Shown here: piece after piece, positions 53,607 to 63,352 of the stretch | Layout of the letters: each line of letters starts with the position of its first letter | Position numbering within the stretch: the first letter of the stretch is position 1 | Assembly (NCBI GenBank): GCA_900540175.1 | Contig: UQFG01000004.1 | Coordinates: 1-64,000 of the forward strand | Length of the DNA stretch: 64,000 bases | Source of the DNA: an uncultured Mollicutes bacterium | GTDB taxonomy: Bacteria > Bacillota_I > Bacilli_A > Acholeplasmatales > Anaeroplasmataceae | Direction of reading: 5' to 3' | Made by a program: the position numbers and the translations under genes | The notes under the pieces: generated by a model | Seen by the model: only the letters and a program-made list of their open reading frames with translations | What the model was told of the DNA's origin: nothing | Databases searched by the model: none

Positions 53607-54691
53607 AAAGAAAATTGGTATTGGAAAACGGTCTTGTTTTTAAAGGCATCGGCTTTGGCAGTATGCAAGAAGCAGTGGCCGTATTGGAATTGAATTATGC
53701 AATGGTCGGATATCAGGAAATATTATCCGATCCGGCCTCTTACAACAAAATGATTTGCATGACGTATCCGCTTATCGGGAATTACGGTGTAACGGACGAA
53801 GATTTTGAATCGAAAAAATTAACGGTTCGGGCTTTGGTTGTTCGGCAGTATCACGATGAACCGTCGAATTTTCGTTCAACCGAAACGTTACAGGAAGCGA
53901 TGGAAGAAAACGGAGTGGTCGGGATCGCGGAAGTAGATACTCGAATGATTGCCCGCATCATTCGGCAAGAAGGAAGAATGAAAGCCTTGATTTGCGATGA
54001 AGAAGTACCGTTTGAGCAATCTATGGAAAAGTTGGCGAGTTACCAAGACCAACCTTCTTTTAATCAATCCCTTGCTGCCGGTAAAATGCGTCAGGTAAGA
54101 ACGGCCAATCCGCTTTATACGGTGGTGGTTGTCGATTACGGTGTTCCAAATTCGTTAATTCGACAACTGAATCGACTGGGATGTAATGTTGTGATCGTAG
54201 GTGTAAATACCGATATTCAAACTATTTTAGATGTCAAACCGGACGGCATCATCTTATCGGATGGTCCAACGAAAGCATCTGACGATGTGGAATGGATTCG
54301 GCAACTGTGTCGGAAAAAGCAAACCGTTCCGCTTCTTGGAATCGGCTTGGGTGCTTGCAAGATTGCCTTGGCATTCGGTGCATCGATTCAGCCTTTAACC
54401 AGTGGAAAGCATGGCTCGAATCATCCGGTTCTAAGGTTGGATCAGGATAAAATATGGATCGCCACGCAAAACAGCAATGTCGGAGTTTGCGAGGATGACC
54501 TTCAAAAAACATCGTTGACGATAACGCATCGCGATTTGACCGACCATTCGGTTTTGGGATTTTCCGAAACGGATCAGATGATTTACGGACTTTTGTTTGA
54601 TCCGGATTGGTCGAATGAACCGAAAGAAGAATGGTGGGCTGCAGTAAGCAAAAGAAAGGGTGAACACAATGCCAAAAAGAACCGATATTAA
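53603..54691 (+). CDS. carA: Carbamoyl-phosphate synthase small subunit, glutaminase-dead
   Basis: 362 aa with a normal N-terminal CarA domain (GYQEILSDPASYNK, TYPLIGNYGV, EVDTRMIARIIR) and a class I amidotransferase domain at 175-345. The triad is gone: the nucleophile elbow GICLGHQ reads GIGLGACK (Gly248 instead of Cys), and the His-Pro-Glu box reads DPD (333-335). QNHG reads QNSN. The subunit probably cannot hydrolyse glutamine, although the frame is intact and flanked by overlapping genes. Pairing with CarB implies an ammonia-dependent synthase or a structural role for CarA. Residue assignment is by eye. Confidence 0.93.
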   Translation: MKRKLVLENGLVFKGIGFGSMQEAVAVLELNYAMVGYQEILSDPASYNKMICMTYPLIGNYGVTDEDFESKKLTVRALVVRQYHDEPSNFRSTETLQEAMEENGVVGIAEVDTRMIARIIRQEGRMKALICDEEVPFEQSMEKLASYQDQPSFNQSLAAGKMRQVRTANPLYTVVVVDYGVPNSLIRQLNRLGCNVVIVGVNTDIQTILDVKPDGIILSDGPTKASDDVEWIRQLCRKKQTVPLLGIGLGACKIALAFGASIQPLTSGKHGSNHPVLRLDQDKIWIATQNSNVGVCEDDLQKTSLTITHRDLTDHSVLGFSETDQMIYGLLFDPDWSNEPKEEWWAAVSKRKGEHNAKKNRY

Positions 54692-57600
54692 AAAGATCCT
54701 AGTGATCGGAAGCGGTCCGATCGTCATCGGGCAGGCAGCGGAATTCGATTATGCCGGAACGCAAGCTTGTCTGGCTTTAAAAGAAGAAGGCTATGAGGTC
54801 GTGTTGGTCAATTCCAATCCGGCGACGATTATGACCGATACGAAAATAGCCGATAAAATTTATATGGAACCGTTGGATTTGGAACATGTGGCTAAAATCA
54901 TACGGTATGAACGTCCCGATGGGTTGATTTGTTCGATCGGCGGTCAAACTGGACTGAATCTGGGAATGCAACTTTATAAAAAAGGTATCTTGGATGAATG
55001 TGGTGTCAAACTGCTCGGGACCGGTTATGAGGCCATTTGCCGGGCCGAAGATCGGGAATTGTTTAAAGAACTTTGTCAGGAAATTCATGAACCGGTCATC
55101 GAAAGTCAGATAGCAACGACTTTGGAACAGATTCTTGCCGCTGCCGATTCGATCGGCTATCCGGTTATTTTAAGACCGGCATTCACACTAGGTGGAACTG
55201 GCGGTGGCTTTGCCGATTGCCGGGAAGAATTGCTGCCACTGGCCAAAAATGCCCTTAAGATGTCTCCGGTATCACAGGTTTTGGTTGAAAAATCCATCCG
55301 GGGATACAAAGAAATCGAGTTTGAGGTTTTACGGGATCAAAACGATACGGCGATTTCCGTCTGCTGTATGGAAAATGTCGATCCGGTTGGAATTCATACC
55401 GGGGACAGTATTGTGGTTGCTCCATCTCAAACGCTGACGTATCCTGAATATCAAATGCTTAGAAAGGCGGCCCTTAAAATCATTCGGGCATTGAAATTAG
55501 AAGGCGGTTGCAATATTCAGTTTGCTTTGGATCCGTATTCGTTTCAATATTATGTCATTGAAGTCAATCCGCGGGTATCGCGTTCTTCGGCATTGGCTTC
55601 CAAAGCCTCCGGGTATCCGATTGCGCGCGTGTCGGCTAAAATCGCCTGTGGTTTACGGCTCGATGAAATTCAGTTGTCTATGAAACCGGCTTGTTTCGAA
55701 CCGACGCTGGATTATGTGGTTGTAAAGGTTCCTCGTTTTCCGTTTGATAAATTTGCCGATGCCAATCGGAGTTTGTCGACGCAGATGAAAGCAACCGGCG
55801 AAGTTATGTCGATCGGAAGAACTTTTGAGGAAGCTTTGTTAAAAGCGATCCGTTCGTTGGAATGCGGCATCGACCATTTGGAATTGGCTTTTTTGAAAGA
55901 TAAAAGCCCGGCTTTTTTGATGGATTTGATTCGCCGGCATACCGATGAACGGTTGTATGCGATTGCCGAGGCACTTCGAAAAGGTGTTCGAGCAGAAGAC
56001 ATCTACGATGAAACCAAAATCGACCGGTTCTTCTTATCTAAAATCCAGACGATCCTGCAGGTAGAAGAACAACTGAAAAACAATCCCTGGGATAAAGAAA
56101 TTTTCTTGACGGCCAAACGATGCGGTTTTTCCGATTCTTATATTGCCCGTTCTTACGGTGTTTCTTTTCAAGAGATCTACGATTATAGAAGAAAAAATAA
56201 GCTTTATCCCGTTTATAAAATGATCGATTCTTGTGCCAATGAATTTGCAGGGAATATTCCGTACTTTTATTCCACGTATGAATGGGAAAACGAATCCAAA
56301 CGAAGCTTGAGAAAAAAGATTGTGGTGTTGGGATCGGGGCCCATTCGAATCGGGCAGGGAATCGAATTCGATTATACGACCGTTCATGCGATTTGGGCGA
56401 TTCAGGAGGCCGGATTTGAGGCGATTATCATCAATAATAATCCGGAAACCGTTTCAACCGATTATACCGTTTCGGATAAACTTTATTTTGAACCGTTGAC
56501 TTTTGAAGATGTGATGAATGTGATCGATTTGGAACAACCCGAAGGAGTCATCGTGGCTTTAGGTGGTCAAACCGCAATTGGATTGGCTTCGCTTTTAAGT
56601 CAGGCCGGTGTCCGAATTTTCGGATCGTCTTCTGGCAGTATCGAGTTGGCAGAAGATCGGCAATTGTTTGAAAAAGCGATGGAAGAAATTCAAATTCCCA
56701 TGCCGAAAGGAAAGGGTGTTTTCGATGTGGCATCGGCGCTTGCGGTTGCCAAAGAAATTACCTATCCGGTTTTGGTAAGGCCGTCGTTTGTTTTGGGTGG
56801 ACGGATGATGCATCTTGTGTATGATGAAGAATCGCTGAAACAAAAAGTCGAAGAGGCCCTACATTTGGACAGTCGGTATCCGGTTTTGATCGATAAATAT
56901 ATTTTGGGACAGGAATGTGAAGTCGATGCGATTTGCGACGGAAGTGATGTTTTCATTCCGGGAATTATGGAACACATCGAACGAACAGGTGTTCATAGCG
57001 GGGACAGTATGTCGGTTTATCCGCCTTATTCGTTGAAAGATGAAGTGATCGCAACCATTGTAGAACAGACAAGGAAGATCGGGTTGAAATTACAGATGAT
57101 CGGACTTTATAATATTCAATTCATTATCGATGCCAACAAGCAGGTTTATGTCATTGAAGTCAATCCGAGGTCCAGTCGGACGGTTCCCTTTTTAGCCAAA
57201 GCTACCGGTCTTCCGATTGCCAATCTTGCAACCAAAGTTATGCTTGGCTATTCGCTCAAACAATTGGGATATGTCGGACTTTATCCGAATCGGAAACGGT
57301 GGTATGTCAAATCTCCGACGTTCTCTTTCAGTAAAATTTCGGGAATGGATGTTGTTTTATCACCGGAAATGAAATCGACCGGAGAAGCCATCGGATATGA
57401 TTATTCGTTGAATCGGGCCCTTTATAAATCGTTGCGGGCTTCCGGTGTTCGGGTGTCTAATTACGGAACGGTTTTGGCGACCATCGCCGATGCGGATAAG
57501 CAAGCGGCCCTACCACTCATCAAACGGTTTTACGATTTGGGATTTAATATTGAAGCAACCAAAGGAACGGCGTTGTTTTTGAAAGAAAACGGTATTAAAA

Positions 57601-57842
57601 CCAGAATCAAGAAAAAAATTTCCGAAGGAAGCGACGAAATTTTGGAATCCATTAAAAAAGGCTATGTGACCTATGTGATCAATACGGCAAGTGAACGCGA
57701 TTCGTTAATGGATGGTAAAATCATCCGTCGGGCCGCAATTGACAATAATGTGGCTGTATTTACATGCTTGGATACGGTTTTGGTACTTTTAAATGTGTTG
57801 GAAGAAATGACCATGCGCATTTCTTTGATCGATGAGGAGTAA
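54669..57842 (+). CDS. carB: Carbamoyl-phosphate synthase large subunit
   Basis: 1057 aa from ATG 54669 (AAAGGGTGAACAC upstream), overlapping carA by 23 bases. Two homologous ATP-grasp halves: VIGSGPIVIGQAAEFDYAGT, SIGGQTGLNLGM and EVNPRVSRSSALASKA; then VLGSGPIRIGQGIEFDYTT, ALGGQTAIGLAS and EVNPRSSRTVPFLAKA. An MGS-like regulatory domain ends the protein. Both synthetase sites look intact, in contrast to the degenerate glutaminase partner, so ammonia-driven carbamoyl phosphate synthesis is feasible. Confidence 0.97.
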   Translation: MPKRTDIKKILVIGSGPIVIGQAAEFDYAGTQACLALKEEGYEVVLVNSNPATIMTDTKIADKIYMEPLDLEHVAKIIRYERPDGLICSIGGQTGLNLGMQLYKKGILDECGVKLLGTGYEAICRAEDRELFKELCQEIHEPVIESQIATTLEQILAAADSIGYPVILRPAFTLGGTGGGFADCREELLPLAKNALKMSPVSQVLVEKSIRGYKEIEFEVLRDQNDTAISVCCMENVDPVGIHTGDSIVVAPSQTLTYPEYQMLRKAALKIIRALKLEGGCNIQFALDPYSFQYYVIEVNPRVSRSSALASKASGYPIARVSAKIACGLRLDEIQLSMKPACFEPTLDYVVVKVPRFPFDKFADANRSLSTQMKATGEVMSIGRTFEEALLKAIRSLECGIDHLELAFLKDKSPAFLMDLIRRHTDERLYAIAEALRKGVRAEDIYDETKIDRFFLSKIQTILQVEEQLKNNPWDKEIFLTAKRCGFSDSYIARSYGVSFQEIYDYRRKNKLYPVYKMIDSCANEFAGNIPYFYSTYEWENESKRSLRKKIVVLGSGPIRIGQGIEFDYTTVHAIWAIQEAGFEAIIINNNPETVSTDYTVSDKLYFEPLTFEDVMNVIDLEQPEGVIVALGGQTAIGLASLLSQAGVRIFGSSSGSIELAEDRQLFEKAMEEIQIPMPKGKGVFDVASALAVAKEITYPVLVRPSFVLGGRMMHLVYDEESLKQKVEEALHLDSRYPVLIDKYILGQECEVDAICDGSDVFIPGIMEHIERTGVHSGDSMSVYPPYSLKDEVIATIVEQTRKIGLKLQMIGLYNIQFIIDANKQVYVIEVNPRSSRTVPFLAKATGLPIANLATKVMLGYSLKQLGYVGLYPNRKRWYVKSPTFSFSKISGMDVVLSPEMKSTGEAIGYDYSLNRALYKSLRASGVRVSNYGTVLATIADADKQAALPLIKRFYDLGFNIEATKGTALFLKENGIKTRIKKKISEGSDEILESIKKGYVTYVINTASERDSLMDGKIIRRAAIDNNVAVFTCLDTVLVLLNVLEEMTMRISLIDEE

Positions 57843-58574
57843 ATGATGAAACAAGTTCAATTGACTGTTGTAAAACAAGAAGCCGTCACGGATTCGGTGT
57901 ATCGTTTGGTTTTGGAAGGTCCGGTCGATGGCTTTTTGCCGGGACAGTTTATCAACATCAAAATAGAAGATACTTATTTAAGACGACCGTTTTCCATTTG
58001 TCGCGCCACTTCGTCTGCCATCGAACTGTTGTATCAAGTGGTTGGACAGGGAACCAAAAAATTAGCGACGTATCCAAACGGAAAACAATTGGATTGCCTG
58101 ATCGGACTGGGAAATGGTTTTGATACCGGTAAAAGTCAAAAGCCGTTACTGATTGCCGGCGGAATCGGAATTGCACCGCTACTTGGACTGGCCGAAACGT
58201 TTTTGAAAGAAGGAAAAGAAGTCATTCTTGTTTACGGTGCCAAGACCGCTTCTGAATTGATTTTGGAAGATAATCGGATTTTGCCGCAAACATGTTATCT
58301 TTGTACCGAAGACGGTAGTATGGGATTTAAAGGAAATCCGGTTGAATTTTTGAAAACACAGGATCTGGATTTTGACTGGTATTACGCGTGCGGACCGATT
58401 CCGATGTTAAAAGCTATCAAAGAGTGGAGCGTTCAAGGAGATCTTTCTTTAGAGGCCAGAATGGGTTGCGGATTCGGAGCTTGCATGGGTTGTTCGATTC
58501 AAACGACTTCCGGTTGGAAAAGAATCTGCAAAGAAGGACCAGTTCTAACGGCAAGGGAGGTGTTGTTCGAATGA
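57843..58574 (+). CDS. pyrK: Dihydroorotate dehydrogenase electron-transfer subunit
   Basis: 243 aa. FAD domain motif RRPFSICRA, NAD domain GGIGIAPLLGLAE, and 2Fe-2S cysteines CGFGACMGCS and C in RICKEGP. It links PyrD to NAD+. GAGGAG lies before the ATG; the stop overlaps pyrD (ATGA). Confidence 0.95.
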   Translation: MMKQVQLTVVKQEAVTDSVYRLVLEGPVDGFLPGQFINIKIEDTYLRRPFSICRATSSAIELLYQVVGQGTKKLATYPNGKQLDCLIGLGNGFDTGKSQKPLLIAGGIGIAPLLGLAETFLKEGKEVILVYGAKTASELILEDNRILPQTCYLCTEDGSMGFKGNPVEFLKTQDLDFDWYYACGPIPMLKAIKEWSVQGDLSLEARMGCGFGACMGCSIQTTSGWKRICKEGPVLTAREVLFE

Positions 58575-59479
58575 ATACGGAAATCACGTTTTTAGGTAAA
58601 ACATTTAAAAATCCCGTTATTCCCGCTTCTGGTACGTTTGGATTCGGGTATGAGTTTGCCAAGTTTTACGATATCAATATCTTGGGAAGCATCGCCATCA
58701 AAGGAACCACTCGTACTGCCCGTTACGGAAATGAACTTCCTCGGATTGCTGATTGCCCGGCCGGTCTGCTCAATGCGATCGGTTTGCAAAATCCGGGGGT
58801 TGAAGCTGTGATTCATCAGGAATTAAACGAACTGAATCGGGTTTATGCCGGTCAGGTTATTGCCAATGTCGGCGGTCACAGTCTACAAGAGTATGTGGAT
58901 ACGGTTGTCCAGTTCAATACTTGCGAAAAAGTTTTTGCGATTGAACTGAATATTTCCTGTCCGAACGTCAAAGAAGGGGGCATGGCGTTTGGAATCGATC
59001 CTTTGGTTGCTTATGATTTAGTCAAACAAGTTCGATCGGTTTGTCAAAAACCGTTGATCGTCAAACTTTCTCCCAATGTAACGGATATTGTTCAGATGGC
59101 CAAAGCGGTTGAACAAGGCGGTGCCGATGCGATCAGTTTAATCAATACGATGGTCGGCATGCGGATTGATCTTAAAAGCGGACAACCGATTTTATCTACG
59201 CGCAAAGGCGGTTACAGCGGTCCCGGCATTTATCCGATCGCGCTTCGAATGGTTTATGATGTATCGCATGCCGTTCGTATTCCGGTTATTGGGATGGGCG
59301 GTATTCAAACGGCGTATGATGTATTGGAGATGATGTATGCCGGTGCGTCTTTGGTCATGGTCGGATCGCAGAATTTGATCGATCCTTATGCTTGTAAAAA
59401 AATTATCGAGGAGTTACCGAAGGTCATGAACGAATTTCATATCGAAAATTTAGAAGATATCATTGGGAGGACAAAATGA
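58571..59479 (+). CDS. pyrD: Dihydroorotate dehydrogenase, class 1B catalytic subunit
   Basis: 302 aa. Start ATG 58571 with GGGAGG upstream, not the longer frame that overlaps pyrK. FMN-barrel motifs: PASGTFGFGYE, the catalytic Cys in NISCPNVKEGG, VKLSPNVTD and GMGGIQTAYD. Class 1B is supported by the partner pyrK. Confidence 0.97.
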   Translation: MNTEITFLGKTFKNPVIPASGTFGFGYEFAKFYDINILGSIAIKGTTRTARYGNELPRIADCPAGLLNAIGLQNPGVEAVIHQELNELNRVYAGQVIANVGGHSLQEYVDTVVQFNTCEKVFAIELNISCPNVKEGGMAFGIDPLVAYDLVKQVRSVCQKPLIVKLSPNVTDIVQMAKAVEQGGADAISLINTMVGMRIDLKSGQPILSTRKGGYSGPGIYPIALRMVYDVSHAVRIPVIGMGGIQTAYDVLEMMYAGASLVMVGSQNLIDPYACKKIIEELPKVMNEFHIENLEDIIGRTK

Positions 59480-60171
59480 AAAAAGATGTGATTATTGCCT
59501 GTGATTTCAAGCAAAAAGAAGATTTGTTTGCGTTTTTAAAACCTTTTTCGGCATTAAAACTGTATCCTTTTTTAAAAATCGGAATGGAATTGTTTTATAA
59601 AGAAGGACCGCAGTTAATCCGCTTGTTAAAAGAAGAAGGGTATCGTATTTTTTTGGATTTAAAATTGCATGATATTCCCAATACCGTTGAAAAAGCCATG
59701 CGCAATTTAGGTGATTTGGGAGTGGATATGGTCAATGTTCATGCCGCAGGCGGTATCGCGATGATGAAGGCCGCCAAAAAAGGATTGAAAGAGGGAAAAA
59801 ACGGACAACATACCAAACTGATTGCCGTAACGGTTTTGACCTCTCTTTCCGAAGAAATATTAAAAGAAGAATTATCGATCGAAAAAGAAGTATCGGAAGT
59901 GGTTGAAAAATATGCCCAAAATGCCGCTTTAGCCGGTTTGGATGGTGTTGTTTGCTCCGCTTTGGAAGCCCCGATGGTGGCCCGGATGAATCTTCTTTCG
60001 GTAACGCCCGGAATTCGTTTCAAAGAAGACGGCAATAATGACCAAAAACGAGTTGCCACACCGGAAGATGCCAAACGGTTCAAGGCGGATTTCATTGTGG
60101 TAGGTCGTTCGATTACCGCCCATTCTCATCCGGTAGAGGCGTATCTTCGTTGTGTAAAGGAGTTTTGTTAA
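59476..60171 (+). CDS. pyrF: Orotidine 5'-phosphate decarboxylase
   Basis: 231 aa. ACDF at the start, the catalytic K-D-K-D array LDLKLHDIPNTV, and the phosphate loop RSITAHSHP. Overlaps pyrD by 4 bases; pyrE follows after 1 base. Confidence 0.97.
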   Translation: MKKDVIIACDFKQKEDLFAFLKPFSALKLYPFLKIGMELFYKEGPQLIRLLKEEGYRIFLDLKLHDIPNTVEKAMRNLGDLGVDMVNVHAAGGIAMMKAAKKGLKEGKNGQHTKLIAVTVLTSLSEEILKEELSIEKEVSEVVEKYAQNAALAGLDGVVCSALEAPMVARMNLLSVTPGIRFKEDGNNDQKRVATPEDAKRFKADFIVVGRSITAHSHPVEAYLRCVKEFC

Positions 60172-60172
60172 G

Positions 60173-60811
60173 ATGGATACCAAAAAAAGAATTGCCGAGC
60201 ATTTATTGAAAATCAAAGCCGTTTTTCTAAGACCAGAAGAGCCGTTTGTCTGGGCTTCTGGCATTCATTCGCCGATTTACTGCGATAACCGGTTGACTTT
60301 GTCGTATGTGGAAACCAGACAAGTGATTGAAGAAGGATTGGCTCAGTTGATTCGTACGTATTATCCGACGTGCGAAGTGGTGATGGGAACATCAACCGCC
60401 GGCATTGCCCATGCGGCTTATGTTTCCGATCGGTTGAATTTACCGATGGGATATGTTCGATCCAAAGAAAAAGATCATGGTAGAGGAAACCAAATCGAGG
60501 GATTGGTCCCGAAAGGTAAAAATGTCGTTGTAATCGAAGATTTGATTTCAACTGCCGGTTCGGCGATTGAAGTAGCAGAGGTTTTAAGAAAAGCCGGTGC
60601 CAACGTTCTCGGGATTGCTTCCATTTTCACTTATCATTTGCAAAAAGGAACGCTTCGTTTAAAAGAAGCCGATTTGATCAATCATTCTTTATGTGATTTT
60701 GAAACGTTGGCAGAAGTGGCCAAAGAACAGCATTATATATCGGAACGGGAATTGAAAAAGGTACTGAAATTTCAAAAAAATCCGAATGATCCAACTTGGA
60801 TGGAAGAATAA
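60173..60811 (+). CDS. pyrE: Orotate phosphoribosyltransferase
   Basis: 212 aa. PRPP-binding motif VVIEDLISTAGSA, preceded by YVRSKEKDHGRGNQIEG (flexible catalytic loop). Last gene of the pyr operon, closed by a strong hairpin. Confidence 0.96.
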   Translation: MDTKKRIAEHLLKIKAVFLRPEEPFVWASGIHSPIYCDNRLTLSYVETRQVIEEGLAQLIRTYYPTCEVVMGTSTAGIAHAAYVSDRLNLPMGYVRSKEKDHGRGNQIEGLVPKGKNVVVIEDLISTAGSAIEVAEVLRKAGANVLGIASIFTYHLQKGTLRLKEADLINHSLCDFETLAEVAKEQHYISERELKKVLKFQKNPNDPTWMEE

Positions 60812-60817
60812 GAACTA

Positions 60818-60848
60818 AAAGGTTTTGATTGTCAAAACCTTTTTTGTT
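60818..60848 (+). terminator. Terminator of the pyr operon
   Basis: Stem AAAAGGTTTTGA / TCAAAACCTTTT with a 3-base loop and T-run. Confidence 0.9.
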
Positions 60849-60962
60849 ACCGGAAATTTTACAAAAGAAAAATTGACTTAGAAAGGATAAATGCAGTATA
60901 CTTAAAGTAAGGATTTATGTCTTTTTTAATAAAAAGATTCGGTTTTAAAAAGGAGTGAAAAA

Positions 60963-61436
60963 ATGAAAAAGACATTGGTGGCTTATTTTTCGGCGACCGG
61001 AACGACGGAATTGTTGGCCAAACGTCTGGCAACGCTCGTAAATGGAGATCTGTTTGCGATTGTACCGGAACAACCGTATACGAAAGCGGATTTAAACTGG
61101 ATGGATTTAAACAGTCGTTCGAGTGTCGAGATGAAAAACAAAACTTTTCGGCCAAAGATTGCAAATAAAGTGAAAAATATGGAGGATTACGATCGTATTT
61201 TTTTGGGATTTCCGATCTGGTGGTACGTTGCTCCGACCATCATTCATACGTTTTTACAAACCTACGATTGGAAAGGAAAAACCATTATTCCGTTTGCAAC
61301 CAGCGGCGGAAGCGGTATGGGAAAAACCAATGAAGAACTGGCGGTCTTGTGTGAGGGGGCTGTTTTAAAAGAAGGAAAATGTTTTGATCCGAATGTGTCA
61401 ACCGAAACATTGCAACAATGGGTTTTAGCCGTATAA
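60963..61436 (+). CDS. Flavodoxin-type protein
   Basis: 157 aa. FMN-binding start YFSATGTTELLAKRLA, then LGFPIWWYVAPTIIHTFL and PFATSGGSGMGKT. Members serve as electron carriers or small FMN oxidoreductases. AAAGGAGTG precedes the ATG. The next gene, an Fe-S aldo/keto reductase, follows after 16 bp, so the pair may cooperate in redox metabolism. Confidence 0.92.
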   Translation: MKKTLVAYFSATGTTELLAKRLATLVNGDLFAIVPEQPYTKADLNWMDLNSRSSVEMKNKTFRPKIANKVKNMEDYDRIFLGFPIWWYVAPTIIHTFLQTYDWKGKTIIPFATSGGSGMGKTNEELAVLCEGAVLKEGKCFDPNVSTETLQQWVLAV

Positions 61437-61452
61437 AAAAGGAGAACAAGAG

Positions 61453-62574
61453 ATGGGATATTTAGGAGAAGAAATTAAAAAACTCGGGTTTGGTTTAATG
61501 CGCTTACCGCAAAAAGACGGCGCGATCGATCTAGAACAAACCAAACAAATGGTAGATTTGTTTATGGAAGCGGGGTTTACGTATTTTGATACGGCTTGGG
61601 CCTATGCCGGCAGTGAAGATGCCATCCGGCAGGCTTTGGTAGAACGCTATCCCAGAGATGCGTTTTATTTGGCAACGAAAAATGCCGCTTGGATCAATTG
61701 CAAAACCAAGGAAGATGCCATTGCTCAATTCGAAACATCATTGAAGCAGACCGGTGCCGGATACTTTGATTTTTATCTACTCCATAATTTAGGAGAAAGT
61801 CGGACGCATTATTTTGATGATTTTGATTTGTGGTCATGGGTTCAGGAAAAAAAACGGGAAGGGTTGATCAAACATGTCGGCTTTTCTTTTCATTCGACGC
61901 CGGAAGAATTAACCGAGATTCTGACGGCTCATCCGGAAATGGAGTTTGTCCAATTGCAGATCAATTATGCCGATTGGGAAAATCCGGCTATTCAATCGAA
62001 AGCGTGTTACGAAGTAGCCAGAAAGTTCAATAAGCCCGTTATCATCATGGAACCGGTCAAAGGCGGCATGCTTGCCACACCACCCAAAGCGATTCAGGAT
62101 TTGTTTTTAAATGCCGAACCGACTTCCTCTTTGGCTTCTTGGGCCATTCGTTTTGCCGCCTCACTGGATGGCGTTATTACGGTTCTTTCCGGTATGAGCA
62201 GCGTAGAACAGATGCAAGACAATCTTTCTTATATGAAAGATTTTAAAAAACTGACTCAAGAGCAGGAACAAATTTTATCGAAGGCTCAAGAAGAAATAAA
62301 AAAAATGCCGTTGATCCCTTGTACTTCCTGCCATTATTGTGCCAAAGTTTGTCCGAAAAACATCGGTATTGCGGGAACATTTACGGCATTGAATTATCTT
62401 GAACTTTACTCGGATATTCAAATGGCAAAACACCAAGAACAGTGGTTGGTAAAAAGTCACGGCAAAGCCTGTGCGACTGCATGCATCGAATGCGGAAAAT
62501 GCGAACAGGCTTGTCCGCAGCATATTGCCATTCGGAAGGAATTAAAACGCGCATCCAAGATGTTTTATGAATAA
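61453..62574 (+). CDS. Aldo/keto reductase with two C-terminal [4Fe-4S] clusters
   Basis: 373 aa. AKR barrel with FDTAWAYAGSED, LATKNAAW and DFYLLHNL. After about 290 there is a ferredoxin-like tail with CTSCHYCAKVCPKNI and CIECGKCEQACPQHI, eight cysteines for two clusters. The combination suggests electron delivery from ferredoxin or flavodoxin rather than only NADPH. The substrate is unknown. Confidence 0.93.
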   Translation: MGYLGEEIKKLGFGLMRLPQKDGAIDLEQTKQMVDLFMEAGFTYFDTAWAYAGSEDAIRQALVERYPRDAFYLATKNAAWINCKTKEDAIAQFETSLKQTGAGYFDFYLLHNLGESRTHYFDDFDLWSWVQEKKREGLIKHVGFSFHSTPEELTEILTAHPEMEFVQLQINYADWENPAIQSKACYEVARKFNKPVIIMEPVKGGMLATPPKAIQDLFLNAEPTSSLASWAIRFAASLDGVITVLSGMSSVEQMQDNLSYMKDFKKLTQEQEQILSKAQEEIKKMPLIPCTSCHYCAKVCPKNIGIAGTFTALNYLELYSDIQMAKHQEQWLVKSHGKACATACIECGKCEQACPQHIAIRKELKRASKMFYE

Positions 62575-62597
62575 ACGATAACGTTTTTTAAAAAAAC

Positions 62598-62648
62598 AAA
62601 AAGATGTTTGTAGACACAAAAAAGTGTATATAAACATCTTTTTTCATT
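62598..62648. terminator. Bidirectional terminator
   Basis: Stem AAAAAGATGTTT / AAACATCTTTTT, with an inner GTAGACAC/GTGTATAT pairing, lying between convergent genes. Confidence 0.85.
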
Positions 62649-62690
62649 TTTCCATCCTTTTAAATGTTTGATTTCTTTAACATGAAAGAA

Positions 62691-62870
62691 TTATTTTTCA
62701 CAGGTGTTGCAAACACATAATTCGCATCCACATTCTTCGGCTAATTTTTTTCCGGCTTCCACACACGCCGTTTTGCTTTCATAGTGTTGATTTAATACAT
62801 GACCGTTTTGATCTTCGATTTCCCAGTTGTTTTCTTCTTTACAAGGTCTGCACGTGATTTTCTTTTTCAT
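62691..62870 (-). CDS. Small Cys-rich DUF2188-like protein
   Basis: 59 aa, MKKKITCRPCKEENNWEIED at the start and ECGCELCVCNTCEK at the end. Nine cysteines surround a short DUF2188-like core (W-x-I, then SKTACVEAGKKLA). AGAGGTG precedes the ATG on the minus strand. The CxxC and CxCxxCxC arrangement suggests zinc or another metal. Function unknown. Confidence 0.7.
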   Translation of the reverse strand: MKKKITCRPCKEENNWEIEDQNGHVLNQHYESKTACVEAGKKLAEECGCELCVCNTCEK

Positions 62871-62987
62871 AGTTTCACCTCTTTTTCCAGTTATAGTGTG
62901 GCTTTTTCGATATACTTTAAAATGGTAATTATTAGAAATATGAAATACGCAGGAATGTATATCCTAAATGAAAGAGGAGATGAAAAG

Positions 62988-63275
62988 ATGCGTAAAGATT
63001 TACCTCGGCTGGCTTTTGATGAAATTCCGCAGGAATTGCCGGATGCCAAAGAGATTACCAAAATCATCAAACATGGGAATACGGTCATCGGTTATGAAAT
63101 CGCTTCTGAATTTTCAGTTACCAAAGAAGAGGCAATCACGTTGGCCAAAGAAGGCAAGATCAGAAATGTCGGTATTGCTCATCGCAACGGCGAACAATAC
63201 TTGAAAAGTTTACCCGACGGCGATTGGAATAACAATTTAAGTAGTTTGCCGATCGAAAACGAAAAGAAATCCTAA
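62988..63275 (+). CDS. Small conserved-type protein (DUF3892-like)
   Basis: 95 aa, containing IIKHGNTVIGYEIASEF and ITLAKEGKIRNVGIAHRNGEQYLKSLPDG, the pattern of DUF3892 proteins. ATG 62988 is preceded by AGAGGAG. Function unknown; it sits alone before dxs. Confidence 0.75.
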   Translation: MRKDLPRLAFDEIPQELPDAKEITKIIKHGNTVIGYEIASEFSVTKEEAITLAKEGKIRNVGIAHRNGEQYLKSLPDGDWNNNLSSLPIENEKKS

Positions 63276-63352
63276 GACAAAGTTGAGTTTTTGCTGTTTT
63301 TGTTATATAATAAACTGATGCTAGATCGACCAAAAAAGAAAAGGTGAATCGA

